Below, piece after piece: positions 29,541-39,174 of a stretch of DNA of 64,000 nucleotides. Position 1 is the first letter of the stretch, and every line of letters starts with the position of its first letter. The translations under genes and the position numbers were made by a program. Origin of the DNA: Micromonospora echinospora (GTDB lineage Bacteria; Actinomycetota; Actinomycetes; Mycobacteriales; Micromonosporaceae); contig NZ_JACHJC010000001.1 in the NCBI RefSeq assembly GCF_014203425.1, positions 5,544,001-5,608,000 of the forward strand, written 5' to 3'. Under the pieces are notes generated by a model. It ran no database searches and was not told the DNA's origin. It saw nothing but the letters and a program-made list of their open reading frames with translations.

Positions 29541-31676
29541 ATGTCACTGTTCTCCCGCGTCGTCCGGGGCCGGCTCGCCGCCTGGCTCACCCTGGCCGTC
29601 GCGCTCGTCGTCGGCGTAGTCGCCTTCGGGCTGCCGAAGCCGGACAATCCCGACCCGGTCTCCGGCACCGGCCTGTCCGTGGAGTGGCAGTCGACGCAGG
29701 TCGAACGGCTGCAGGACCAGTTGCCCTCCAAGGACGCCCAGACCGCCCTGGTGGTGGTCAGCCGAGCCGACCAGGCGCCGCTGAGCGGGGCCGACCGCAG
29801 CACGCTCGACGGCCTCTCCGGCCAGCTGAGCTCGCTCGCCGCCGGCGGGCGGGTCTCCCCCGCCCAGGTCTCCCCGGACGGGACCGTGGCGCTGGTCGCG
29901 GTGCCGCTGTCCACCGAGGGCGGCCCGTCGGCGGTGGTCGACGAGGTGGAGAAGCTCCGCGAGGCGGTCGGTGACCTGCCCGGCGAGCTGACCGTCGAGG
30001 TCACCGGCGGCCCGGCGTTCACCGCCGACCTGGGCAAGGTGTTCGAGGGCGCCGACACGACGCTGCTGCTGTTCACCGCCGCCGTGGTGGCGGTGCTGCT
30101 GCTGATCACCTACCGCAGCCCGTTCCTGTGGCTCGTACCGCTGCTCGTGGTGGGCGCGACCGAGCAGATCACGCTGCGCGTGGTGGAGTCCCTCGTGCCC
30201 GCGTTCGGCATCTACCTGCCCAGCGGACAGGTGACCGGCATCGCCAGCGTGCTGGTGTTCGGCGCCGCGACCAACTACGCGCTGCTGCTCATCGCGCGCT
30301 ACCGGGAGGAACTGCGCCGGGAGGAGGACCGGTTCGCCGCCATGCGGTCCGCGCTGCGTCGTACCGCCGAGCCGATCCTGGCCAGCGGCAGCACCGTCGT
30401 CCTCGGCGTGCTCACGCTGTTGCTGTCCGAGCAGGAGACCAACCGGGCGCTCGCCCTGGCCTGCGCCACCGGTGTGATCCTCGCCATGCTCTCCGCCCTG
30501 TTCGTGCTCCCCGCCGCGCTGCTGCTCTTCGGCCGGGGCCTGTTCTGGCCGTTCGTCCCCCGCGTCGGCAGCGCCGCGCGCGAGGGCCGGATCTGGGGCC
30601 GCCTGGGCGAGATGGTCATCCGCCGGCCGCTGCCGGTCGCCGGGCTCGCCGTCCTGCTGCTCGCCGGTCTGGCCCTCGGCGGCCTCGGCATCCGCACCGG
30701 CCTGTCCGAGACCGAGCAGTTCAGCGAGAAGCCGGAGGCGGTCGCCGGGGCGGAGACGCTCGCGCGGGCGTTCCCGGCCGGCAGCACCCAGCCGGTGGCG
30801 GTGCTCACCAACCCGCAGGCCGCCCAGGCGGTGCTCGCCGCCGCCTCCGACGTCGACGGGGTCGCCTCGGCCCGGCCGGGCGCCGCCGGAGACCGGGTCG
30901 CCCAGATCGACGTGGTGCTCACCGCCGAGCCGGGCAGCGCCGCCTCCGACCGGGCCGTGGTGGCGCTGCGCGACGCCGTGGCCGCCGTACCGGATTCCGC
31001 GCCGCCCGCCGTGGACGGCGCGGACGCCCCCGACGGCGCCCTGGTCGGTGGTTCGGTCGCCGCGACCTACGACTCGAACGAGGCGAACACCAGGGACCTC
31101 CAGCTGATCCTGCCGCTCATCCTGCTGCTGGTCGGCGCGGTTCTGGTGCTGCTGCTGCGCGGGATCCTGGCGCCATTGCTGCTGGTGGTGACCGTGATCG
31201 CGTCGTTCTTCGCCAGCCTCGGCGCGGCCTGGCTGCTCTTCGACCACGTGCTGAACTTCCCGGCACTGGACAGCGGGGTGCTGCTGCTCGCGTTCGTCTT
31301 CCTGGTGGCGCTCGGCGTCGACTACAACATCTTCCTGGTCACCCGGGCCCGGGAGGACGCCCGGCGCACCGGTACCCGCGACGGCATGCTGTCGGCGCTG
31401 CGGGTCACCGGCGGCGTCATCACCAGCGCGGGCGTGCTGCTCGCCGCGGTCTTCGCGGTGCTCGGCGTGCTGCCGCTCATCACGCTCACCCAGATCGGCA
31501 TCATCGTCTGCATCGGTGTGCTGCTGGACACGCTGCTGGTCCGTACCGTGCTGGTGCCGTCGCTGGCGTTCCTGCTCGGCGACCGGTTCTGGTGGCCCGG
31601 CCGGATCAAGCGGGACGCCGACGCGCCCAGCGACGCCGTCGACGCGCCGGCCGAGCCGGTGCCCGCGCGGGACTGA
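29541..31676 (+). CDS. MMPL family RND transporter
   Basis: The 711-residue membrane protein has the RND/MMPL duplication. Each half has one N-terminal membrane helix, an extracytoplasmic loop and five further helices. Conserved features include GAATNYALLLIARYREELRR (about residues 236-255; split here as GAATNYALL and ARYREELRR) in the first half and VALGVDYNIFLVTRAREDA in the second. MMPL proteins export lipids or hydrophobic compounds by proton exchange. It lies divergent from a MarR-family gene, with palindromes between, so it is probably ligand-induced efflux. Confidence 0.9.
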   Translation: MSLFSRVVRGRLAAWLTLAVALVVGVVAFGLPKPDNPDPVSGTGLSVEWQSTQVERLQDQLPSKDAQTALVVVSRADQAPLSGADRSTLDGLSGQLSSLAAGGRVSPAQVSPDGTVALVAVPLSTEGGPSAVVDEVEKLREAVGDLPGELTVEVTGGPAFTADLGKVFEGADTTLLLFTAAVVAVLLLITYRSPFLWLVPLLVVGATEQITLRVVESLVPAFGIYLPSGQVTGIASVLVFGAATNYALLLIARYREELRREEDRFAAMRSALRRTAEPILASGSTVVLGVLTLLLSEQETNRALALACATGVILAMLSALFVLPAALLLFGRGLFWPFVPRVGSAAREGRIWGRLGEMVIRRPLPVAGLAVLLLAGLALGGLGIRTGLSETEQFSEKPEAVAGAETLARAFPAGSTQPVAVLTNPQAAQAVLAAASDVDGVASARPGAAGDRVAQIDVVLTAEPGSAASDRAVVALRDAVAAVPDSAPPAVDGADAPDGALVGGSVAATYDSNEANTRDLQLILPLILLLVGAVLVLLLRGILAPLLLVVTVIASFFASLGAAWLLFDHVLNFPALDSGVLLLAFVFLVALGVDYNIFLVTRAREDARRTGTRDGMLSALRVTGGVITSAGVLLAAVFAVLGVLPLITLTQIGIIVCIGVLLDTLLVRTVLVPSLAFLLGDRFWWPGRIKRDADAPSDAVDAPAEPVPARD

Positions 31677-31685
31677 CCTGGACGG

Positions 31686-31725
31686 ACAGTGCGGGGGCCG
31701 GCACGTTCGTCGGCCCCCGCACTGT
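31686..31725. terminator. Terminator after the MMPL gene
   Basis: A perfect 15-bp stem (31686-31700 with 31711-31725) with a 10-base loop lies 9 bases past the MMPL stop, between convergent genes. Confidence 0.82.
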
Positions 31726-31752
31726 TGTCCGCTCGTTCATTAGTCCGCTCGC

Positions 31753-32607
31753 TCAGAAGCTCAGGCACTCGCACTCGGTCATCAGCGCCCGCACGTTGCG
31801 CACGTACTGCGGGTTGGGGATGGTCAGCGGCTTGTCCTTCTCCGCCACCTTGCCGTGCCCGAAGTTGTAGGCCGCGATCACGGCGTTGAGCAGACAGGAC
31901 TCCAGCTGCGCGGTGCACAGCGAGGCGTCGAGGCGGTAGTCGGCCTTGAAGTACATGTCCCCGATGTACTTGGTCAGCCAGGCCAGGTAGCTGCCACCCA
32001 GATAGGCGTTGTCCTGGTAGTCCTCGACGTCGTACGACTGGCCGAACCGCTGGTTCATCCACTCCGCCGTGTCCGGCATGACCTGCATCAGCCCGATTCC
32101 GGTGTCGCAGGCGACGATGTTGGACTGCCACCCGCTCTCCTGCCATGCCGTGGCCTTCATCAGGGCCGACGGGATGCGGATGTCCGGCGCCGAGGTGGGC
32201 CAGTAGGTGCGCGCCGCGGCATCGGCGAGCGCCGCTTTCACCTGGCTCCGGCTCGCCGCTGTGCCCCGGTAGCTCGGCTTGCAGCCGGCCACCGGCTTGC
32301 GCGGGGGCGGCGGAACCTTGGTCTCGGTCGGCGGATCCGGCTTGGCGAGCGGCCCGGTGGACGTGCGGGACGGCTTGGCCCGCGGGCTGGCCGACGCGCT
32401 CGGGCTGGGACGCCCACCCATCGCCGCCACCGCCGGTGGCTCCTCGCTCGGCGCGTCGGCGGGCGCCTCCTGCGGCTGGTCCACCGGCGCCGCCGTGGGC
32501 AGGTCCGCGGCGACCGGCCGTTCCCCCTCGCCGCACGCAGTCAGCGTGCCCGCCGCGAGCAGCGCCGCCACCGCCACCACGGCCCACCGGCCGAGTATTC
32601 GCCGCAT
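31753..32607 (-). CDS. Lipoprotein lytic transglycosylase (SLT domain)
   Basis: The 284-residue protein has a lipoprotein signal (hydrophobic core ending LAAGTLTACG), a 90-residue Pro/Ser/Ala-rich linker and a soluble lytic transglycosylase-like domain: ATAWQESGWQ (catalytic Glu), GIGLMQVMPDT and YNFGHGKV. It should cleave peptidoglycan outside the membrane. Cysteines in the catalytic domain and at the C-terminus (TECECLSF) may form disulfides. ATG at 32607 has GGAGG four bases upstream. The gene is 32 bp behind the DedA/PAP2-like gene and may be cotranscribed. Confidence 0.85.
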   Translation of the reverse strand: MRRILGRWAVVAVAALLAAGTLTACGEGERPVAADLPTAAPVDQPQEAPADAPSEEPPAVAAMGGRPSPSASASPRAKPSRTSTGPLAKPDPPTETKVPPPPRKPVAGCKPSYRGTAASRSQVKAALADAAARTYWPTSAPDIRIPSALMKATAWQESGWQSNIVACDTGIGLMQVMPDTAEWMNQRFGQSYDVEDYQDNAYLGGSYLAWLTKYIGDMYFKADYRLDASLCTAQLESCLLNAVIAAYNFGHGKVAEKDKPLTIPNPQYVRNVRALMTECECLSF

Positions 32608-32639
32608 CCGACCTCCCCCGTCGTCCCCGTCGGCGCACC

Positions 32640-34097
32640 CTAACAAGGATCGGCGGGCCCGCGGGGTACCCGAGACGCCGGCCTGCGCCGCCGGGGACGG
32701 GGCGGCGTGTCCCGTCGGGCCGGGTCGCCGTCCGTCGCGGCCGGCCGCTCGTCACCGTCGGCCAGCCGGTCCCGGGTCGCCCACGCCACCACGAACACGG
32801 TGGTCCAGGCGATGCCCAGCAGAACCGCCGTGACGGTGCCGCTCGCGGTGCTGAGTCCCAGGTAGAGCCGCGCGCCGGTGACCATGACCACCCCTGCCGA
32901 CGCGGCCGTCCAGACCGCCACGCCGACCGGCCAGCGGACGCCGCGTGACAGCAGCCAGGCCAGCGTGCCGAGGCTCGCCGTGACCACCGCGTTCTGGGTC
33001 GGGAACAGGTCACCGGCCCGGTCCGGGCCACCCGGATCGGTCAGATCCGCGACAACGACGAGCAACACCAGCGGCACTGCCGCGCCCACAGTGCCCAGCA
33101 CCCCGAGCGGATCGGCCCGCCACGGCCGGCCCCGCCCCGTCACCACCGCGGCCACCACGGCGACCGCGGCGATGAGCAGCCAGCCGCGCAGCCCGGACAC
33201 CGCGGCCTGCGCCGCGTCGACCACCCCGGGGGTACGCCGGGCGGCGAACCAGTCGGCGACCAGCCCGTCGAGGACGCCCAGCCCGCTGTGCCGGACCACC
33301 GCCTCCAGCAGCAGTGCCACGGCCAGCCCGGCGACGAACAGCAGCGCCAGCCCCAGCACCAGATTGGTCAGCAGGCTCCAGGCCGGGCCGACCCGCATCG
33401 CGACCAGGAAGAACAGCACCCCGTACCGGGACCGCAGCCAGCGCAGCGGCGGCAGCGCGGCGGCCCGCGCGGCCAGCGCGCGCACCGGGTCCGGGTTGCG
33501 CCCCAGCCAGCGGCCCGCCAGCACCACACCCAGCAGGCACAGCAGCAGGGCCAGCACCGCCCCGGTGGCCTGGCCGAGCAGCTTCGACACCCGCTCGTAC
33601 GACTCTCCGGCCAGGTAGCCGGCCAGCACCGAGGCGCCGACCCAGCTCGCCACCCCGGCCAGGTTCCACGGGGCGAACCGCCGGTACGGCATCCCGGCCG
33701 AACCGGCCAGCCGGGGCGCCAGCGTGCGGGCGAACGCGATCCAGCGGGCGGCCAGCACACCCCGGCCGCCCAGCCGGTCCAGCAGCGAGTCGGCGCGCCG
33801 CCACCGGTGCGCCCCGATCCGGGCGCCGACGCCCGAGGCGCGCAGACGGGGTCCGTACCGCCGCCCGGCCCGCCACGCGAGTGTGTCTCCGATCACTGCG
33901 GCGGCGGTCATGGCCACCAGCACGGGCGCGAGGCGCAGCGTCCCCGCGTACGCTAGGAAGCCGACCAGAAGCAGGGTCGCCTCGCCGGGCATCAGCAGCC
34001 CGACGATCACCGCGGTCTCCGCCGCGACGATCGCCGCGGCGGCCAGGTAGATCAGCAGGGGCGGCAGCTCCTGCAGCCAGCTCAGCAGGTCAGGCAT
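32640..34097 (-). CDS. DedA-type membrane protein fused to a degenerate PAP2-like domain
   Basis: The 485-residue protein has an N-terminal DedA domain (residues 1-205; loop motif [15 protein letters not shown] and the second loop [20 protein letters not shown]). Next comes a helical C-terminal part of at least five membrane segments, whose end resembles a PAP2 phosphatase ([13 protein letters not shown] in place of PSGH, and [21 protein letters not shown] in place of SRxxxxxHxxxD). The catalytic His residues of PAP2 are replaced, so phosphatase activity is unlikely. A 35-residue Arg/Pro-rich tail follows. ATG at 34097; the start is less certain because no clear ribosome site is seen. Confidence 0.78.
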   Translation of the reverse strand: MPDLLSWLQELPPLLIYLAAAAIVAAETAVIVGLLMPGEATLLLVGFLAYAGTLRLAPVLVAMTAAAVIGDTLAWRAGRRYGPRLRASGVGARIGAHRWRRADSLLDRLGGRGVLAARWIAFARTLAPRLAGSAGMPYRRFAPWNLAGVASWVGASVLAGYLAGESYERVSKLLGQATGAVLALLLCLLGVVLAGRWLGRNPDPVRALAARAAALPPLRWLRSRYGVLFFLVAMRVGPAWSLLTNLVLGLALLFVAGLAVALLLEAVVRHSGLGVLDGLVADWFAARRTPGVVDAAQAAVSGLRGWLLIAAVAVVAAVVTGRGRPWRADPLGVLGTVGAAVPLVLLVVVADLTDPGGPDRAGDLFPTQNAVVTASLGTLAWLLSRGVRWPVGVAVWTAASAGVVMVTGARLYLGLSTASGTVTAVLLGIAWTTVFVVAWATRDRLADGDERPAATDGDPARRDTPPRPRRRRPASRVPRGPADPC

Positions 34098-34228
34098 CGG
34101 GCACCCCGCACGGGTGTCAGCATGCCAGGCGCTGGAACGGTCGGCACAGCACTTTCGACGCAGATCCGGGCGATCTCGGGGTGACCCCGAGGCGTGCCCG
34201 GGCAACCGCAGACAGGAGTATGGAGGGT

Positions 34229-36097
<1,869 letters not shown>

Positions 36098-36117
36098 CCC
36101 ACCCCACCCGCCCCACC

Positions 36118-36152
36118 CGGAGCCCGGCCCGCCCTAGGCGGACCGGGCTCCG
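36118..36152 (+). terminator. Terminator after typA
   Basis: A stem of 10 perfect pairs (36118-36127 with 36143-36152) encloses a further GC-rich inner stem, 20 bases past the typA stop. Confidence 0.7.
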
Positions 36153-36290
36153 CCGTCTCCGCCTCCCGCTCTCCTCACCCTCTCGCCCCGTCCCCCGCCG
36201 CAGCCGTAGCCGTAGCCGCGTTGTGCCCATGCCCGTGCCTGGTCCCACCCCGCCCCGATATCCGTCCCCGTTTCGGTCCCGAGTCCTGTC

Positions 36291-36350
36291 CCCTGCCCTG
36301 CCCTGCCCTGCCCTGCCCTGCCCTGCCCTGCCCTGCCCTGCCCTGCCCTG
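36291..36350. repeat. CCCTG simple-sequence tract, 12 perfect copies
   Basis: Sixty bases consist of twelve uninterrupted CCCTG units, preceded by a CCTGTC lead-in. It lies outside any credible gene. Confidence 0.97.
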
Positions 36351-36351
36351 C

Positions 36352-36408
36352 CGATCATGAGGTTGGCGGCGATTTCGATCTCCGCAACCGCCGCCAACCT
36401 CATGATCG
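36352..36408. repeat. Perfect 20-bp inverted repeat with a 17-base loop
   Basis: Arms 36352-36371 and 36389-36408 are exact complements (left arm CGATCATGAGGTTGGCGGCG). The arm carries ATCATGA, unlike plain GC-rich terminator stems, and no T tract follows. Confidence 0.9.
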
Positions 36409-36421
36409 ACTGAGAAGCGCG

Positions 36422-36471
36422 AGATCTTGGTACGAAATGGCCCCTCCAGGGGCCGATTCCTACCAAGGTCT
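36422..36471. repeat. Dispersed hairpin element, copy 2
   Basis: Arms of about 24 bp (left starting AGATCTTGGTACGAAATGG, right ending CCTACCAAGGTCT) pair with roughly four mismatches around a CC loop. The outer arm and internal AATGGCCC match copy 1 at 13627-13676. Confidence 0.75.
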
Positions 36472-36526
36472 ACGTGGATCTCGGGATGTGGCCGCGATAT
36501 CCCGGTGAACGGGAGGTCGGCGGGTG

Positions 36527-36690
36527 AGCGGACGCGGCAGCGGGACGAGCGCAGCCGACAGCGGTGGGAGCGGACGTGGGAGCGGACGAGCGCAGCCGAC
36601 AGCAGTGGGAGCGCACGCGGCAACGGTGCGAGCGCAGCTGGCAGCGGTGGAAGCGGACGCGGCAGCGGTGAGCGCGGGCGCAGGCATCTG
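36527..36690. repeat. Degenerate G-rich tandem repeat
   Basis: Imperfect units such as GAGCGGACG, GCGGCAGCGG and GAGCGCAGCCGACAGC recur through about 160 bases. An open frame crosses the region but its translation is only low-complexity Gly/Ala/Ser, so I treat it as non-coding. Confidence 0.6.
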
Positions 36691-36722
36691 CGCGAGGCCG
36701 GGAGGATGACGGGAAAGGGGCG

Positions 36723-37388
36723 TCAGCGGGGTTTGGTGGCGGCGATCGCCAGGGCGTCGGGCACGGGGCCGGAGCCGGACTCGACCACCCGGGTCACCAC
36801 CAGACCGGCCGCGGCCACGGCGTTGAGCAGGTCGGCCAGGGGCAGGTGCCAGGCGCCGACACGCGCCCGCACCCCGACGGCGTTCCACGACCGCAGCGTG
36901 TGCTCCCGTGAGGCGTACCCGCCGTCGATGACGATCCGCTCCGGCTCGGACCGGTCGGCGAACGCACCGACGTAACACGGGTGCACCCCGACGTGCACCA
37001 GCCGACCGCCGGGCGCCAGCACCCGCGCCGCCTCCGCGAGCGCGGCCGGATAGTCGGGCATGTCGGTGTGCGCGAGTACGCACACAGCTGCTGTCACCGC
37101 GCCGGTGGCCAGCGGCAGCGCTGTCGCGTCGGCCCGGGCCACCGGCAGCCGGGACCGGGCGTGGCGCAGTTGCCCGCCGGACAGGTCCACGCCCACCGGT
37201 GTCCATCCGAGACGGCGCAGCTCGGCCGCGTGCGCGCCGGTGCCGCAGCACAGGTCGAGGCAGCGGCCCGGGCCCTCGCCCAGCAGTCCGGCCAGCACCG
37301 ACCGGATCCGGTCCATGTAGACCGACGAGGTCTCGCTGGCGTACTCCTCGTACCAGTCGGCGATGTCGTCGTACAACGGGGTCGTCAT
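36723..37388 (-). CDS. Class I SAM-dependent methyltransferase
   Basis: The 221-residue protein is a methyltransferase of the type-11 group: motif I CLDLCCGTGAHAAELRRLG (about residue 43), VGVDLSGGQL, the post-motif ALPLATGAVTAAVCVLAHTD, and RVLAPGGRLVHVGVHPCYVG. The substrate is unknown. There is no signal or membrane segment. It stands alone, transcribed toward the repeat region behind typA and divergent from the beta-lactamase-like gene. Confidence 0.85.
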   Translation of the reverse strand: MTTPLYDDIADWYEEYASETSSVYMDRIRSVLAGLLGEGPGRCLDLCCGTGAHAAELRRLGWTPVGVDLSGGQLRHARSRLPVARADATALPLATGAVTAAVCVLAHTDMPDYPAALAEAARVLAPGGRLVHVGVHPCYVGAFADRSEPERIVIDGGYASREHTLRSWNAVGVRARVGAWHLPLADLLNAVAAAGLVVTRVVESGSGPVPDALAIAATKPR

Positions 37389-37461
37389 CTCCGCACGCTA
37401 GCCCCGCGCCCATGGTCACCGCTGTCCCGCGTAGACCCCGAAGATCGGCTACGGTGCCCCC

Positions 37462-38328
37462 ATGACCTGGGAGGAGCTCGACGCGCACCTGGACAAGGTG
37501 CCCGGCACCGTCTCCGCGTACGTGGGCCGCCCCGGCGCGCGGCCCACGTGGACGCGGCGCGCCGACGCCACCCACTACGCGGCGAGCACCATGAAGCTGG
37601 CCGTGCTGGTGGCGCTGTTCCGCGCCGCCGAGGCCGGCCGGCTCGACCTGGACGCGCCGGTGCCGGTGCGAAACTCGTTCGACTCCGCGCTGCCGGGCGC
37701 GCCCCGGTTCGCCAACGCCCGGGACTACGACAACGACGAGGCGGTCTGGGACCGGGTCGGCGGGGACGCGCCGCTGCGCTGGCTCGCCGAGCGGATGATC
37801 GTCCGGTCCAGCAACCTGGCCACGAACATCTGCATCGGCCAGGTGGGGCTGCCCGCGGTGGCGCAGGCGTGGAGGCTCGCCGGTGCCCGGCACAGCGTCA
37901 CCGGCCGCGGCATCGAGGACTTCGCCGCCCGCGACTCCGGCATCGACAACCTGGTCACCGCCGCCGACCTGGCCGCCCTGCTCGGCGAGCTGGCGCTCGG
38001 CGCGACCCGGCCCGGCCCGCTCGCCTCGCCGTCCGCCTGCGCCGCCATGCTCGACGTGCTCGCCGCCCAGGAACACCGCGAGGACCTCGCCGCCGGGCTG
38101 CCCGACGGCACCCGGATCGCGCACAAGAACGGCTGGGTACGCGGTGTGCGCCACGGCGCGGGCGTGGTGTTCCCGGACGACGCGCCGCCGTACACGATCG
38201 TCGTCTGCACCACCACCGACCTGGCCGACGGCGGCGCGGACGGCGACGAGGTGGAGGACGACGCCTGCCGGCTGATCGCGCACGTCTCCGAGCGGGTCTG
38301 GGCCGCCCGGCACGACCTGGCCGGCTGA
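37462..38328 (+). CDS. Class A beta-lactamase-like serine hydrolase, no export signal
   Basis: The 288-residue protein has the serine beta-lactamase/PBP motif set: SxxK as ASTMK (about residue 42), an SxN-type RSSNLATN (about residue 117) and a KTG-type KNGWVRG (about residue 225). There is no signal peptide or lipobox, and the ordinary class A omega-loop ExxLN is not evident. It is therefore unlikely to be a secreted resistance enzyme. A cytosolic esterase or peptidase is more likely. TACGGT lies 6 bases before the ATG, so the mRNA is probably leaderless. Its stop lies 4 bases from the stop of the convergent phosphatase gene. Confidence 0.82.
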   Translation: MTWEELDAHLDKVPGTVSAYVGRPGARPTWTRRADATHYAASTMKLAVLVALFRAAEAGRLDLDAPVPVRNSFDSALPGAPRFANARDYDNDEAVWDRVGGDAPLRWLAERMIVRSSNLATNICIGQVGLPAVAQAWRLAGARHSVTGRGIEDFAARDSGIDNLVTAADLAALLGELALGATRPGPLASPSACAAMLDVLAAQEHREDLAAGLPDGTRIAHKNGWVRGVRHGAGVVFPDDAPPYTIVVCTTTDLADGGADGDEVEDDACRLIAHVSERVWAARHDLAG

Positions 38329-38332
38329 CCGG

Positions 38333-39130
38333 CTACTCCAGCAGCCGCTCGCGCAGCGCCGCGCGGTCCGCGTCGGTCACCCCCAGACCGTCCCGCAGGT
38401 ACGCCTCGAACGAGCCGTGCGCCCGGCGCACCTCGTCGTAGGCGGCGTCCAGGTATTCCGGGCGCACCTCCAGCAGCGGCCGCGCCGCCGCCGGGTCCAG
38501 GTCCGGCCGGCGCCGGATCATCGCCGACAGCAGCACCTCGCGCAGGCTCTCGGTCAGCTCGTTGTGCACCAGGTAGTCGGCGCGGATCGCCTCCTCCTCC
38601 ACGCCCAGCACGGTCAGCAGCACCACCGACAGCCAGCCGGTGCGGTCCTTGCCGGCCGAGCAGTGGAACAGCAGCGGCAGGTTCGCGTCCTCGACGGCCA
38701 GCCGCACCGCCGCGCTGAAGCCGGCCCGCGCCGACTCGCCGGTGACGAACCAGCGGTAGATCGCCGTCATCGCCCCCGGCATGCCCTCCCGGGCCAGCGC
38801 CGCGTAGGCGTTCAGGTCGTGGCCCTGCAGCACTGCCGAGACGTACGTGAACACGGGATGCGCCGCGTCGTAGACCGGCAGATGCACCACGCGGGGCGCA
38901 CCGGCCAGCCGGTCCGGCGGTGCCACCGCCTGCTCGTGGGCGTCGCGCAGGTCCACCACGCAGGCCGGGCCGAGTTTGCCCAGCACCGGCAGGTCCTCGT
39001 CGGTGAGCCGGCCCAGCGCGGGCGTGCGGATGAGCCGTCCGGCGCGTACCCGCCGCCCGTCGGTCGTCGGCAGTCCGCCCAGGTCACGCGCGTTCGGCGC
39101 ACCAACCAGCTCCCATTCCCGCCCGGTCAT
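38333..39130 (-). CDS. Tyrosine-protein phosphatase (dual-specificity-like)
   Basis: The 265-residue protein has the phosphatase P-loop LLFHCSAGKDRTGWLSVVL (about residue 155; CX5R) and the N-terminal NARDLGGLPTTDGRRVRAG typical of the bacterial Tyr_phosphatase3 family. The Asp of VVDLRDAHEQ is also conserved in the family. Relatives dephosphorylate phosphotyrosine, some phosphoinositides. It is cytoplasmic, with ATG at 39130, and divergent from the epimerase gene by 44 bases. Confidence 0.9.
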   Translation of the reverse strand: MTGREWELVGAPNARDLGGLPTTDGRRVRAGRLIRTPALGRLTDEDLPVLGKLGPACVVDLRDAHEQAVAPPDRLAGAPRVVHLPVYDAAHPVFTYVSAVLQGHDLNAYAALAREGMPGAMTAIYRWFVTGESARAGFSAAVRLAVEDANLPLLFHCSAGKDRTGWLSVVLLTVLGVEEEAIRADYLVHNELTESLREVLLSAMIRRRPDLDPAAARPLLEVRPEYLDAAYDEVRRAHGSFEAYLRDGLGVTDADRAALRERLLE

Positions 39131-39174
39131 CGGCCCTCCCCTGCTCGCCGCCAGTTGGCTATAGGGTGCCCCAC

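Larger units (their letters stand above)
36098..36722. other. About 620-bp non-coding repeat region behind typA
   Basis: Between typA and the methyltransferase gene I see no gene. In order the region holds the typA terminator, a C-rich stretch, the CCCTG tract, a 20-bp perfect inverted repeat, the second copy of the dispersed hairpin element and a degenerate G-rich repeat (about 36527-36690). Such a stack of distinct repeats in one gap is unusual for this gene-dense window. Confidence 0.75.

Noticed and set aside
36524..36709. A 61-codon open frame in the repeat region behind typA
   Set aside because: The translation is only Gly/Ala/Ser low complexity created by the degenerate repeat.
37462..38328. 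Antibiotic-resistance beta-lactamase
   Set aside because: There is no export signal and the omega-loop Glu motif is not seen, so secreted resistance is unlikely.
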